Source: Polynucleobacter corsicus
GTDB lineage: Bacteria > Pseudomonadota > Gammaproteobacteria > Burkholderiales > Burkholderiaceae
Direction of reading: 5' to 3'
Assembly (NCBI RefSeq): GCF_018688255.1
Contig: NZ_CP061314.1
Coordinates: 1,981,023 to 2,045,022, forward strand
DNA: 64,000 nt
Part shown: in pieces, positions 35,253 through 42,805 of the stretch
How positions within the stretch are numbered: the stretch's first letter is position 1
Layout: each line of letters starts with the position of its first letter
Program-made: the position numbers and the translations under genes
The notes under the pieces: generated by a model
Database searches by the model: none
Seen by the model: the letters and a program-made list of their open reading frames with translations, nothing else
Told to the model about the DNA's origin: nothing

Positions 35253-36092
35253 TTACTTACTCTTCTTTGTTCCTGTTGGTCGCCCAGCTTTACGCTTATA
35301 AGGGGTTGTTATTGCTTCAGTAAAGTTCTTATCGGATGGGAATCTTCCTCTTGCCGCATTCTCAGCAACTAATGACGCACAGCGAATCAATCTGCTTGCG
35401 GCAATGCTAAGCAATTCTTTTCTATCTGCTAATTCAGCCTCTAATATGTCGCCCGCCTCTGACTCAATAAATGACTGTGCTGGGATAAGTCTTAGGTGAT
35501 TGCCAATTTTCCAAAGTGGCACATCCTTCTTATATAAGCGTAATGCGGTTAATCCATTCTGTAATGTATCAATGCGCAATTTACTATTTGACAGTTGGTA
35601 TAAGGGCGCTACTTGTTTTGGCAGATCTGCTGAAAATCCATAACCCTCTAATTGCTTGCGTAGTTGTTTAAGTGCTTGCGGAAGAGTTAGATTAAGAGGT
35701 AATTCAGCCACTACTGAATTAACTCCCGCCCATTCATTTATTAATTGCTTTTTAGTTGAATCTAAAACGCCTACAACATTGACTTTTGGTAATGGCGCAC
35801 TTATCCCATATAACCGCATGCCTATCTCACCCCACCAGTCTGCTTCCCGCATTTTGTAGATTGGACCAAAGTCACTTACAACTTGCGCTACATCCTTAAA
35901 GTCTTTTGGTAATGGGTAGGGTGATTTTTGCTTAGCTAATTTACGCATTACAGCTTCATAGCTGGGACTTGCTTTTAGGTAGTCACAAACCAAGTCATAT
36001 CGCAAATCAGGTTTAACTGAAATTCCAGTCTGTTCATAGCTTGCCTCCAATGACATAAGGCGTGGGAGAGGTTTTCGTCCTAAATTAGCCAT
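35253..36092 (-). CDS. Unknown island protein (279 aa)
   Basis: A 279-residue protein with no recognised domain. It starts MANLGRKPLPRLMSLEAS and ends KRKAGRPTGTKKSK, an AT-hook-like RP-containing basic tail that could bind DNA. The middle is predicted helical with LNLTLPQALKQLRKQLEGYG. It lies between the methyltransferase and a divergent gene on the plus strand, with a 230-base shared upstream region. A regulatory role is possible, not shown. Confidence 0.65.
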   Translation of the reverse strand: MANLGRKPLPRLMSLEASYEQTGISVKPDLRYDLVCDYLKASPSYEAVMRKLAKQKSPYPLPKDFKDVAQVVSDFGPIYKMREADWWGEIGMRLYGISAPLPKVNVVGVLDSTKKQLINEWAGVNSVVAELPLNLTLPQALKQLRKQLEGYGFSADLPKQVAPLYQLSNSKLRIDTLQNGLTALRLYKKDVPLWKIGNHLRLIPAQSFIESEAGDILEAELADRKELLSIAASRLIRCASLVAENAARGRFPSDKNFTEAITTPYKRKAGRPTGTKKSK

Positions 36093-36231
36093 TTAATATT
36101 AACAAGTATAGATAAATTATCTCATCATAATAATTCATGTTAATAAATCTTACAATAGATACATAGATTGAACAAAGCAACACAGTTCATCCCTCTTTAA
36201 CAATTAGCAAATTTTTGTAGTAGCAGTAAGC

Positions 36232-36254
36232 AAGCGTCAATTTTTTTGACGCTT
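36232..36254. repeat. Island hairpin 3
   Basis: AAGCGTCAA and TTGACGCTT arms around a T-run in the divergent upstream region, 71 bases before the next gene. Confidence 0.85.
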
Positions 36255-36324
36255 AGCAGTAGTCAGTGTGTAAGCAATTTAGCAAGCACGCTTTTAATCA
36301 ACGCCATTTCTTAAGGAGATAAAC

Positions 36325-37137
36325 ATGGCTAAATCAGTAAGCAGTAAAACAGCATTGTCCGCACAATCAATCATTGAGAAAGCGGATGCTTTAGTAAAAC
36401 AGCGTGAAAACTTTGAACAAAATGAATACGCACGCAGTAATCAGCGTTTGTATGAAATTTTGGCGCAAGTGTTAGAAATGTATGAACAAGCAAGTATTAG
36501 CAAAACAACTTTGTCTGAAACTGTTAAGCAAATGAAGGCTAAGTTAGAAGCAAGTAAAGTGCGTGTTCAGACTAATACGCTGGCATTAACACTATTTGTG
36601 CGCTATGTATTCCGCACTGATAGACAACGCAGTATGAACTACAGCAGAACTTTACAGGCGGCTTTACAGCAAGGCATTAATGCTAAGCAGTTAGCGCAGT
36701 TTGTAGAGGACTGTGGCGGTGTAGAGCAATGTAAGAAGCGTTTTACTAAATCAGAGAAGGTTGTGGCAAAGGAAACTGTTATTGCTAACAATCTAGCTTT
36801 AGTAGATGACACATTAGCTAGCTTAGCTGAAAACCCATTAGCAACATTTAAGGTTCCTAATAGTGTTGTAGCTACTACCTATGACAAAGAGTTTGTATTT
36901 GTAATTGGTAAGGCTGACAAGCAAGGCAACATTAAGGCGCTTGGTGCTGTGCCAGCATATTCAGCGGGCATGGCTAAGTGGGCTAAACAGCAATTAGCCT
37001 TGTTTATTAGTAATCAGCAGGCAATTACTAAGAAGCATGCTAATGCTAAGCGCAAGGACACAGCACTTGCTACCGCAAAGTCTGCCGCAAAAAGCAAAAC
37101 GCCCACTGAAACAGTAGGCGAATTGTTAGCGGCTTAA
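36325..37137 (+). CDS. Unknown helical island protein (270 aa)
   Basis: A 270-residue, lysine/alanine-rich protein, mainly alpha-helical, with an AAGGAG site. The N-terminal half (about 15-90) is a coiled coil (VLEMYEQASISKTTLSETVK). A middle block FVIGKADKQGNIKALGAV may form a small beta domain, and the tail (ANAKRKDTALATAKSAAK) is basic. No family recognised. It is immediately upstream of the AAA ATPase gene and probably co-transcribed, so they may work together. Confidence 0.68.
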   Translation: MAKSVSSKTALSAQSIIEKADALVKQRENFEQNEYARSNQRLYEILAQVLEMYEQASISKTTLSETVKQMKAKLEASKVRVQTNTLALTLFVRYVFRTDRQRSMNYSRTLQAALQQGINAKQLAQFVEDCGGVEQCKKRFTKSEKVVAKETVIANNLALVDDTLASLAENPLATFKVPNSVVATTYDKEFVFVIGKADKQGNIKALGAVPAYSAGMAKWAKQQLALFISNQQAITKKHANAKRKDTALATAKSAAKSKTPTETVGELLAA

Positions 37138-37206
37138 CTTACAAAAGTGTTTTGAAACTTGGGCTGGGTGTTGGCGCACTCAGCCCACAAACAAAGGATA
37201 ACTGAT

Positions 37207-37863
37207 ATGAATAGTAATTTCAAGTATCGCCCTCAGACTATAGATGAGTTTGTTTTTGCTACACCTAAATTGGAGACACAAATCAAACGCTATACGCAGG
37301 GTAAGTCATTATTACCATTGGTGCTATATGGAGCATATGGGACTGGCAAGAGTTTATTGGCAGACTTAATTCCAAAGGCATTAGATGGCGCAGATGTAAA
37401 AGTTAATTACATCAACGCAGAAGAATTAAACAATGCTAATGATGTGCGTAAAAAGTTTTTTCGCTCTGTTCAATTTGATAAGTTCTTTACAACTAATGGA
37501 CAAAAACACAACTACACCGTAGTAGAGGAGGTTAATTTTGATCCTAAAGCAAAGGGCGCATTACGAGTGTGCTTGGATGATATGGCTGAGCGAGAACTGT
37601 TTATCTTCACAACAAATGAAGTTGATAAGATAGATAAAGGCTTGCTTAGCAGAGCTGAAGTAGTTGAAGTATTGCCTGCGCCACCTGATCGTTTCTTCCC
37701 TCGCGCACAGCACATATTACGCAGTGAAGGAGTTGATTTAGAAGACAGTGTCTTGCGTGATGTGTTGGAAACAGTGTATGAGAACGATTATGATAATCGT
37801 GCCTACTATCGTGCTTTAGATGAAATTATTGAAGCATGGAATGACAACACACTACAGCAATAA
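37207..37863 (+). CDS. AAA ATPase, clamp-loader-like
   Basis: A 218-residue AAA+ ATPase. It begins FKYRPQTIDEFVFATPKLE, typical of RFC/phage gp44-like clamp loaders. Walker A is GAYGTGKS (42-49), a Walker B-like NYTVVEEVN with acidic residues follows, and LFIFTTNEVDKIDKGLLSR is the sensor region. Compared with RFC or DnaX it lacks a C-terminal collar, so it is a minimal version. It might load a replication or defence factor. GGATAA precedes the ATG. Confidence 0.78.
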   Translation: MNSNFKYRPQTIDEFVFATPKLETQIKRYTQGKSLLPLVLYGAYGTGKSLLADLIPKALDGADVKVNYINAEELNNANDVRKKFFRSVQFDKFFTTNGQKHNYTVVEEVNFDPKAKGALRVCLDDMAERELFIFTTNEVDKIDKGLLSRAEVVEVLPAPPDRFFPRAQHILRSEGVDLEDSVLRDVLETVYENDYDNRAYYRALDEIIEAWNDNTLQQ

Positions 37864-37865
37864 TC

Positions 37866-37888
37866 AAGCGTAGATTTTTTTGACGCTT
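37866..37888. repeat. Island hairpin 4
   Basis: AAGCGTAGA / TTTGACGCTT arms around a T-run right after the AAA ATPase stop. Imperfect copy of the family. Confidence 0.8.
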
Positions 37889-37895
37889 AACTTTT

Positions 37896-37923
37896 AAGCC
37901 CGCTTATTAACTTAGGCGGGCTT
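37896..37923. terminator. Bidirectional terminator
   Basis: AAGCCCGC / GCGGGCTT stem with a T-run at its right, between the convergent ATPase and recombinase genes. Confidence 0.88.
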
Positions 37924-37926
37924 TTT

Positions 37927-38493
37927 TTATACCAACTCAACAGCCTTACGCATCATATCGTCCGACGCAAAAATATAGATGGAAGTTGTCTGTATGTCCT
38001 TATGTCCCATTAAGTGCTGTAGTACCTTAATACCCACACCATTGCTTGCTAAGTTCGTTGCGAAAGTCCTGCGTCCGCTATGTGATGAGGCTTTAATACC
38101 TGCTTTGCGATAGAGCCAAAAGAACCATTGTGTCAGCGTGTTAGCAGAAAACCCATTTGACTTTTCTGTAGCAAACAAAGGCAGTGATGTGTCTTTAGGT
38201 GAGTAATGCTTTAAGTAAGTAGCTAATTCAGTTCGTAGCTTTTCATTTACAAACACCACCCTTCCTTTGTTGCCCTTCGTTTGACTGGCAGATAAGCGTA
38301 TCTCGCTTTTAATCGTTCCATCTTCATTTCGCACATCGCATATTCTTAGTGCGGCAATCTCCCCAACTCGCATCCCACTCCAACAGCTTGTCAGTAGCAT
38401 CGCCCTGTTTCTAATGCTGTATTTCTGTTTTGTGCTGATGTAGCGCAATACCATATCTATTTCTGATTGATTTAATGTTTTTGCTTGTGCCAT
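37927..38493 (-). CDS. Minimal tyrosine recombinase (FimB/E-size)
   Basis: A 188-residue catalytic domain without an N-terminal arm or SAM-like core-binding domain. The active-site residues are intact: R42 (SGMRVGEIA), H138 and R141 (SHSGRR), H164 (MGHKD) and Y173 (SIYIF). Its size resembles FimB/FimE inversion recombinases rather than integrases. It might resolve or invert a segment of the island, or aid excision. A 304-base noncoding stretch lies directly upstream. Confidence 0.88.
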   Translation of the reverse strand: MAQAKTLNQSEIDMVLRYISTKQKYSIRNRAMLLTSCWSGMRVGEIAALRICDVRNEDGTIKSEIRLSASQTKGNKGRVVFVNEKLRTELATYLKHYSPKDTSLPLFATEKSNGFSANTLTQWFFWLYRKAGIKASSHSGRRTFATNLASNGVGIKVLQHLMGHKDIQTTSIYIFASDDMMRKAVELV

Positions 38494-38797
38494 TTTCTTG
38501 CTCCATAAAAGAATTTATTGTTATTAGTATGTTTTCTTATTAGCAAAATTCCTACCGAAAAATGGCAGAAAAAGATCTTCCATAAATCAATGACTTACGC
38601 AGTCAAAGTAGCTCGTTATAAGAATTTAGTAATTTTCTTATTACGCCGTAGTCAATAAGCCACACCTATAGCAAGCCCTATACGCTTTTATTTAAGCGTT
38701 CTGTAGCTTGGGTATTAACTTAGTCGGAATTTTGCTTTGTAGCGTTGATTTGATGTATTGCTGTGCTACGCTTATAAAACCAACGCTAAAGGACTAT
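38494..38797. other. Gene-free stretch upstream of the small recombinase
   Basis: 304 bases between two divergent genes. Short GAAT/TTAGT-rich segments occur but no clear long inverted repeat or RNA is seen. Possible promoter or recombination-site region. Confidence 0.5.
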
Positions 38798-39286
38798 ATG
38801 AGTGATATGTATTTGACAGAAGCTGACTTTAATTTTCAGAGTGATAACGCTGAATTAAGAGAGAAGGCTGAAAATATTGTCAATTTCACAAGCTCAGTCC
38901 TTTTAGATTTAAGCGACGAAGATATTGACGCTATCAAGCAGTTAGAGGACATATTTCTATCTTTACAAGATTCCTTATTTTCAAATTCAGACACAATATT
39001 AAAAAGTAAGCGTTTGGGTTTTACGGAAGAAGATAAAAAGAAGTTAGATGAACTACAAATAATTCTTTTAGATAAGTGGAAAGAATTTGGATTCACCGAA
39101 AGCTTCTTTCATCGGCTATATCAAGTTCAGCGCCAATTGAATGGTTCTGAATTAAACGCCAATCAGAGCGAACGCTTAGATTTGTTATTTCAAATACTTA
39201 ATGAACAGAAAACCCTTGTAATTGCTTTCAATGTAATGCGTAGTAAGGATCGCCCTGTGATATTGGATGTAGAAGAATATATGTAG
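38798..39286 (+). CDS. Unknown acidic helical island protein
   Basis: A 162-residue protein starting MSDMYLTEADFNFQ, with AAAGGA before it. It is acidic and helical, with leucine-rich repeats of D/E pairs (DLSDEDIDAIKQLEDIF) and a long helix (SERLDLLFQILNEQ). No domain recognised. It stands alone on the plus strand; the downstream gene is on the opposite strand. Confidence 0.65.
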   Translation: MSDMYLTEADFNFQSDNAELREKAENIVNFTSSVLLDLSDEDIDAIKQLEDIFLSLQDSLFSNSDTILKSKRLGFTEEDKKKLDELQIILLDKWKEFGFTESFFHRLYQVQRQLNGSELNANQSERLDLLFQILNEQKTLVIAFNVMRSKDRPVILDVEEYM

Positions 39287-39307
39287 ATATATGCCACGCA
39301 AAATTTC

Positions 39308-39395
39308 AGGTAGTAGCTGTAAATTTTTGTAGCGCAGTTTTTAAGGGGTGCGTAGATCTTAGCCACTGGTGATTTAATCTAACCACACCCTATTA
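39308..39395. repeat. Partial repeat A (copy 1)
   Basis: TGTAGCGCAGTTTT and ATTTAATCTAAcCAC segments recur at 41250-41330 in the same order, giving a partial direct repeat of about 80 bases with several gaps. Confidence 0.5.
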
Positions 39396-39707
39396 AGCCG
39401 AATCTATTACATCTCCGTTGCCATCTTCTAATTGATAGACATGTTCTGTGGTGCCTTTGCGATCACTGAACCAATCATCATCTTCATAGTTTTCATATTC
39501 AATGTGATAAAGCATCTTATAAAGTTCAAACCAAACACTTGGGTCTGATGGTGCTTCGTCAGGATATTCCTCCAAATCTTCACCACTACTTTGTTCTACA
39601 CGAGATTTAAGTGCTTCCCATTGATCTTGATCTTCTGTATCAAACTCTTCCCAAAATGATTGAATAACAGTTTGATATAGATCTTGTTTCGCTTTGAACT
39701 TAGGCAT
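39393..39707 (-). CDS. Small strongly acidic island protein
   Basis: A 104-residue protein with 29 Asp/Glu against about 8 Lys/Arg, so net charge is near -21. The N-terminus is basic (MPKFKAK) and the rest is acidic and aromatic (FWEEFDTEDQDQWEAL, YHIEYENYEDDDWF). AGGA precedes the ATG. Composition resembles DNA-mimic proteins such as Ocr and ArdA, but no family match is recognised. Not proof of function. Confidence 0.68.
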   Translation of the reverse strand: MPKFKAKQDLYQTVIQSFWEEFDTEDQDQWEALKSRVEQSSGEDLEEYPDEAPSDPSVWFELYKMLYHIEYENYEDDDWFSDRKGTTEHVYQLEDGNGDVIDSA

Positions 39708-40451
39708 TGTAAATTCCTATTAAGTTGAGAAATCAAATAAGTTATTACATTGATAGGCGAAATACATTCGCCTGTGATTTCGCTTGCGCTCATCACCTTT
39801 TCTTCTCTAACTATACTAATAAAATATTAAGCTGAGTTAATGCTTAATGAACTTTTGATAGATTCAACCTACACTGAGCCTTAAGCAACAGGCTCAGTTA
39901 TAGAAAAGTTCTTTTGATGAGTTCTTTACTACACCACTATAAGCACAACCAATTGGTAAGGGCGGTTTCGCTATCTCCTTTTATGTGCGGCTTAAAACGC
40001 AACAATGACAAAAGCAATAAGTGGCTACCTTTATCTTGTTTGAAAGTTGCTGTGTAAGCAGGGCTTTCTCGTGACGCTCACAGCCCTATAGGCTGTCGTC
40101 TTTGTGCTGTTCATATACTTGATTCAATTAGTTAGCAAAGCTAATAGCGTCCTGTTAAGGATAGTGAATACAAGTCTCTGCTACCGCACAGAAATTCCAT
40201 CCCTGTGACTCTTAGTCCAGTTTTAGGGCGACATAACAACTGAGTGTCGCTACTCGTTATCGGTAGTAATTGTTGGCATATAGAGCTTTCTTCTGTTCTA
40301 TTTGTCTAATTTATTTATACAAGTGATAAGAATAGAAATAAGAATCTGGCTTTTTATTTGGTAAGAATGGGGCTTTGTCCGTAAGCCTCTTGTCCAGTTA
40401 AAAACTCTGGCAATAAATTAAGTGTGTTCATTAACTTATAGGAGAAATAGC
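39708..40451. other. 744-base gene-free stretch
   Basis: No plausible reading frame on either strand. Several short inverted repeats are seen, for example AGGGCTTTCTCGTGACGC with CACAGCCCTATAGGCTGTCG and GCTGTTCATATACTTG. It might hold a structured RNA, an origin of transfer or replication, or a long leader for the 40452 gene. No known RNA family could be recognised by eye. Confidence 0.5.
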
Positions 40452-40892
40452 ATGAGCACATTAAGCACTTTGAAGTTGGTAGCAGTAAAAAAGCCAACCC
40501 ATATACCAGCACTACAGCATCGCCGTAATAAGCTGTCTAACAAGTTATGGGAGCAAATCAATTTGGCGCAAAGTCAAATTGATGGCAAGCCGTTTGTAGT
40601 AATGAAGTTTCGCTCGGTTAAAGATATTGAAACGGGCTTACGCAAACAAGTAGAAATTCCCAAACGCATTAAAGCGTGGTGGTTTGTAGCAGACACAGGC
40701 AAGGTTTGCTTTTCTGTGAAATACGGCACACGCACTTTGGAGTTGGCGAAAGGCAAACCCAGTGTTCAAGTAGAAAGCGCAGAAGACTTAGTTAAAGCAT
40801 TAACTGCCATTAAGTCAGCAGTGGAAGCTGGTGAGCTTGATAGTCAAATTGAAGAAGCAAGCAATGCGCTACGCAAAGGATTTGGCAAATGA
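40452..40892 (+). CDS. DUF6641-like protein
   Basis: A 146-residue protein. It begins MSTLSTLKLVAVKKPTHIPA followed by LQHRRNKLSNKLWEQI, the DUF6641 pattern found in mobile elements. The start at this ATG is chosen because ATAGGAGAA lies just before it. The family is often encoded near plasmid or integrative element maintenance genes; biochemistry is unknown. Its stop overlaps the next gene's ATG. Confidence 0.78.
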   Translation: MSTLSTLKLVAVKKPTHIPALQHRRNKLSNKLWEQINLAQSQIDGKPFVVMKFRSVKDIETGLRKQVEIPKRIKAWWFVADTGKVCFSVKYGTRTLELAKGKPSVQVESAEDLVKALTAIKSAVEAGELDSQIEEASNALRKGFGK

Positions 40893-41032
40893 AGCAATAC
40901 AGGCTATGGGTACGCATCAATCAAACGCAAACAGCCAATACGATTGTGTTTGCGGACAATGCGTATACGGCAAAGCAATTAGGTGAGGCGCAGTATGGAG
41001 CTGGTAATGTGCTGAACTATACGGAAGTATGA
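40889..41032 (+). CDS. 47-residue protein, unknown
   Basis: A 47-codon gene: MKQYRLWVRINQTQTANTIV, then FADNAYTAKQLGEAQYGAGN, then VLNYTEV. Its start overlaps the previous stop (ATGA) and its stop overlaps the next start (ATGA), a typical coupled-operon arrangement. No family is known, though the short form with RLWVRIN and NAYTAK looks like a single-domain conserved mobile-element protein. Confidence 0.72.
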   Translation: MKQYRLWVRINQTQTANTIVFADNAYTAKQLGEAQYGAGNVLNYTEV

Positions 41033-41250
41033 GTAGTGCTTTAGTGGGGGCTGGGTTAAATACTTGTATGCGCTTTTATGAATTTGCCCACACCCCCACA
41101 ATCAAGCCTATCAAGCCAATGAACCCACAGCAATATCGCCTGTATAGCCTAAAGCGCAACAAAGAAAATGCTAAGAAGGCTTATAAGGCTGAGAAGGATA
41201 GGCAGACTGTAGCTAAAGCACAGCAACAGATTTTCAAAGCTACTCACTAA
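41029..41250 (+). CDS. 73-residue basic protein, unknown
   Basis: A 73-codon gene overlapping the previous stop by 4 bases. The C-terminal part (QYRLYSLKRNKENAKKAY, KAEKDRQTVAKAQQQIFKAT) is basic and helical. Unknown function; the arrangement suggests that 40452, 40889 and 41029 form one translation-coupled unit at the end of the island. Confidence 0.68.
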   Translation: MSSALVGAGLNTCMRFYEFAHTPTIKPIKPMNPQQYRLYSLKRNKENAKKAYKAEKDRQTVAKAQQQIFKATH

Positions 41251-41330
41251 AAATCTGTAGCGCAGTTTTCAAACGCCACGCAGAACCTAACCCCCACCAG
41301 TTTTAATCTAATACCCCCCAATAACTATTA
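41250..41330. repeat. Partial repeat A (copy 2)
   Basis: TGTAGCGCAGTTTT then CCACCAGTTTTAATCTAA, as at 39308-39395 but with more divergence. Confidence 0.5.
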
Positions 41331-41433
41331 AATGTGAAATATGTGTTTTGACGCAAAAAGCGTGGGTTTTTGGCAGTTTTTATATGTATTTTTATTTTGG
41401 TATGAGTGGGGACGAGAGGCTATGCTGAAATGG

Positions 41434-41452
41434 GCGTAAATTATTTTTACGC
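41434..41452. repeat. Island hairpin 5
   Basis: GCGTAAATTATTTTTACGC, near-perfect arms; fifth member of the hairpin family, in the gene-free right end of the island. Confidence 0.8.
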
Positions 41453-41660
41453 TACTCAACATACTTTCTGCCAGCACCATAAAACACTTTTTCAACACAC
41501 CAAGCAATATTTTTTTCTGCGCTGTATCAATAGAAAACGCTTGTAAATATTTTTACTGTGTAAGTTTTTTAGTGTCACTGTGTCACACAGCGTGTCACGC
41601 ACCACTTTGCTATCGCCCTGCGAAGCATATAAACATTGGGCTTTTGACTACCGTAGGAGT

Positions 41661-41703
41661 ATTTTCAATCCTCTGCTCTACCGACTGAGCTACCAGGCCA
41701 AGA
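41661..41703. repeat. attR: 43-bp direct repeat (tRNA-Phe 5' half)
   Basis: Identical to attL (31596-31638). This is the original tRNA-Phe 5' half, now cut off from its 3' half by the island. Confidence 0.92.
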
Positions 41704-41709
41704 GCTGGA

Positions 41710-41715
41710 ATTATA
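41710..41715 (-). promoter_or_regulatory. Orphaned native tRNA-Phe -10 box
   Basis: TATAAT on the minus strand, 10 bases before the first base of the truncated tRNA copy. This would be the native promoter before island insertion; it may still drive a tRNA 5'-half transcript into the island end. Confidence 0.6.
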
Positions 41716-41815
41716 AATGAAACTGTGCTTCTGCCTGAAAAACATGCTGGCTGAGGTGGGTTGTGTCGATTTGATGGCTTTAGGATTCCCCGGGTCAGCC
41801 AAAATATATCGGCGC

Positions 41816-42703
41816 CTATTCTGCAATAAAGGTATTTTCCAGCCTGCCAATACCACCCATTTCTACCACCACCACATCGCCATTCACTAGATATTTTGGC
41901 GGCTTAAATCCGATTCCAACACCTACGGGAGTGCCGGTGGCGATGATATCGCCGGGATAAAGAGTAATGCCAGCGGAAACTGTTGCAATCATGTTGGGGA
42001 TATCAAAGATCAGATCCTTCGTGTTGGAGTTCTGGCGTAACTCACCATTCACCCAGCATTTCACTGAAATATCCTCTGCATTAACTTGATCAGCAGTAAC
42101 GACCCAAGGACCCATAGGGCAGAAAGTGTCAAAGCTCTTACCAAGAAACCATTGCTTATGACGCTGCTGCCAATCTCTAGCAGTCACATCATTGATGGCA
42201 GTGTAGCCCCATACATGCTTCATTGCGTCAGCCTCACTAATACCTTTTCCACCCTTGCCAATAATGATGGTTAATTCAGCCTCGTAATCAATTGCTGTTG
42301 AAACTGCAGTGGGAATGATGACATTCGTATTAGGCCCCGTAACAGATTCAGGAGGCTTCGTAAAAAAGATGGCATGTGACGGAATATCTTCACCAGGCTT
42401 AGCGCTACCGTCAAATCCACTATTAGAAAATTCTTTTGCATGCTCATGATAATTTTTTCCTACACAAAAGATATTTCTTCTGGGTCTTGGGACTGGAGCT
42501 AACAAGCGAATGGCGGAAAATGCATGGGTTGCCACTGGCTTAGATAACTTTCCCGCTAAATCTGCGCGCAATATTGCCACTACGCCATCCTCGCTGACAT
42601 CTACACCCAAATCCAACTCTTCAACAGATTTACCATCCTCAGAGATTGAGCCAATCCGGGTTTTACTGGGGTCATTGAGCAGAGAAAATGTAGCGTATTT
42701 CAT
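41816..42703 (-). CDS. Fumarylacetoacetate hydrolase family protein
   Basis: A 295-residue FAH-family enzyme. The metal-binding DYEAELTIIIGKGGKGISE, the FCVGKNYHEHAKEF core and YPGDIIATGTPVGVG are present, as in hydratases and isomerases of aromatic or sugar-acid catabolism. It is cytosolic. Divergent from the Bug receptor and aldolase genes, which suggests one carboxylate-use module. The exact substrate is unknown. Confidence 0.88.
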   Translation of the reverse strand: MKYATFSLLNDPSKTRIGSISEDGKSVEELDLGVDVSEDGVVAILRADLAGKLSKPVATHAFSAIRLLAPVPRPRRNIFCVGKNYHEHAKEFSNSGFDGSAKPGEDIPSHAIFFTKPPESVTGPNTNVIIPTAVSTAIDYEAELTIIIGKGGKGISEADAMKHVWGYTAINDVTARDWQQRHKQWFLGKSFDTFCPMGPWVVTADQVNAEDISVKCWVNGELRQNSNTKDLIFDIPNMIATVSAGITLYPGDIIATGTPVGVGIGFKPPKYLVNGDVVVVEMGGIGRLENTFIAE

Positions 42704-42805
42704 GGTTTTGTCTCCATTTGGGATTTTGTCTTAAAAACCCTAGGTTTTAATGCTCAAGATTGTAGTAGAGTAAAAAGGAAATCAAATAATAACCAAGTAA
42801 ATACT

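Larger units (their letters stand above)
31639..41703. mobile_element. 10-kb integrative island at the tRNA-Phe 5' side
   Basis: Bounded by a 43-bp direct repeat (31596-31638 and 41661-41703). An integrase gene lies 0.27 kb inside the left end and points inward. Genes inside: integrase, HpaII-like restriction-modification pair, an unknown 279-aa protein, a 270-aa protein, an AAA clamp-loader-like ATPase, a second tyrosine recombinase, and five small unknown genes. No conjugation, capsid or replication-initiator gene is recognised, so it may be mobilised by a helper. It uses visibly more AGA, ACA and TTA codons than its neighbours. Confidence 0.9.

Noticed and set aside
33186..36092. A larger defence island with Vsr, BREX or type I/III systems
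   Set aside because: Only the two restriction-modification genes are recognisable; no ATPase, helicase or Vsr is linked to them.
39900..40300. Hammerhead-like ribozyme near TTGATGAG
   Set aside because: The conserved CUGANGA core is not matched and the GAAA and stem partners do not fit.
41029..41250. The last small island gene as chance open frame
   Set aside because: It is kept as a gene: the ATGA overlap with a similarly overlapping gene upstream and its basic, non-random C-terminus argue against chance.
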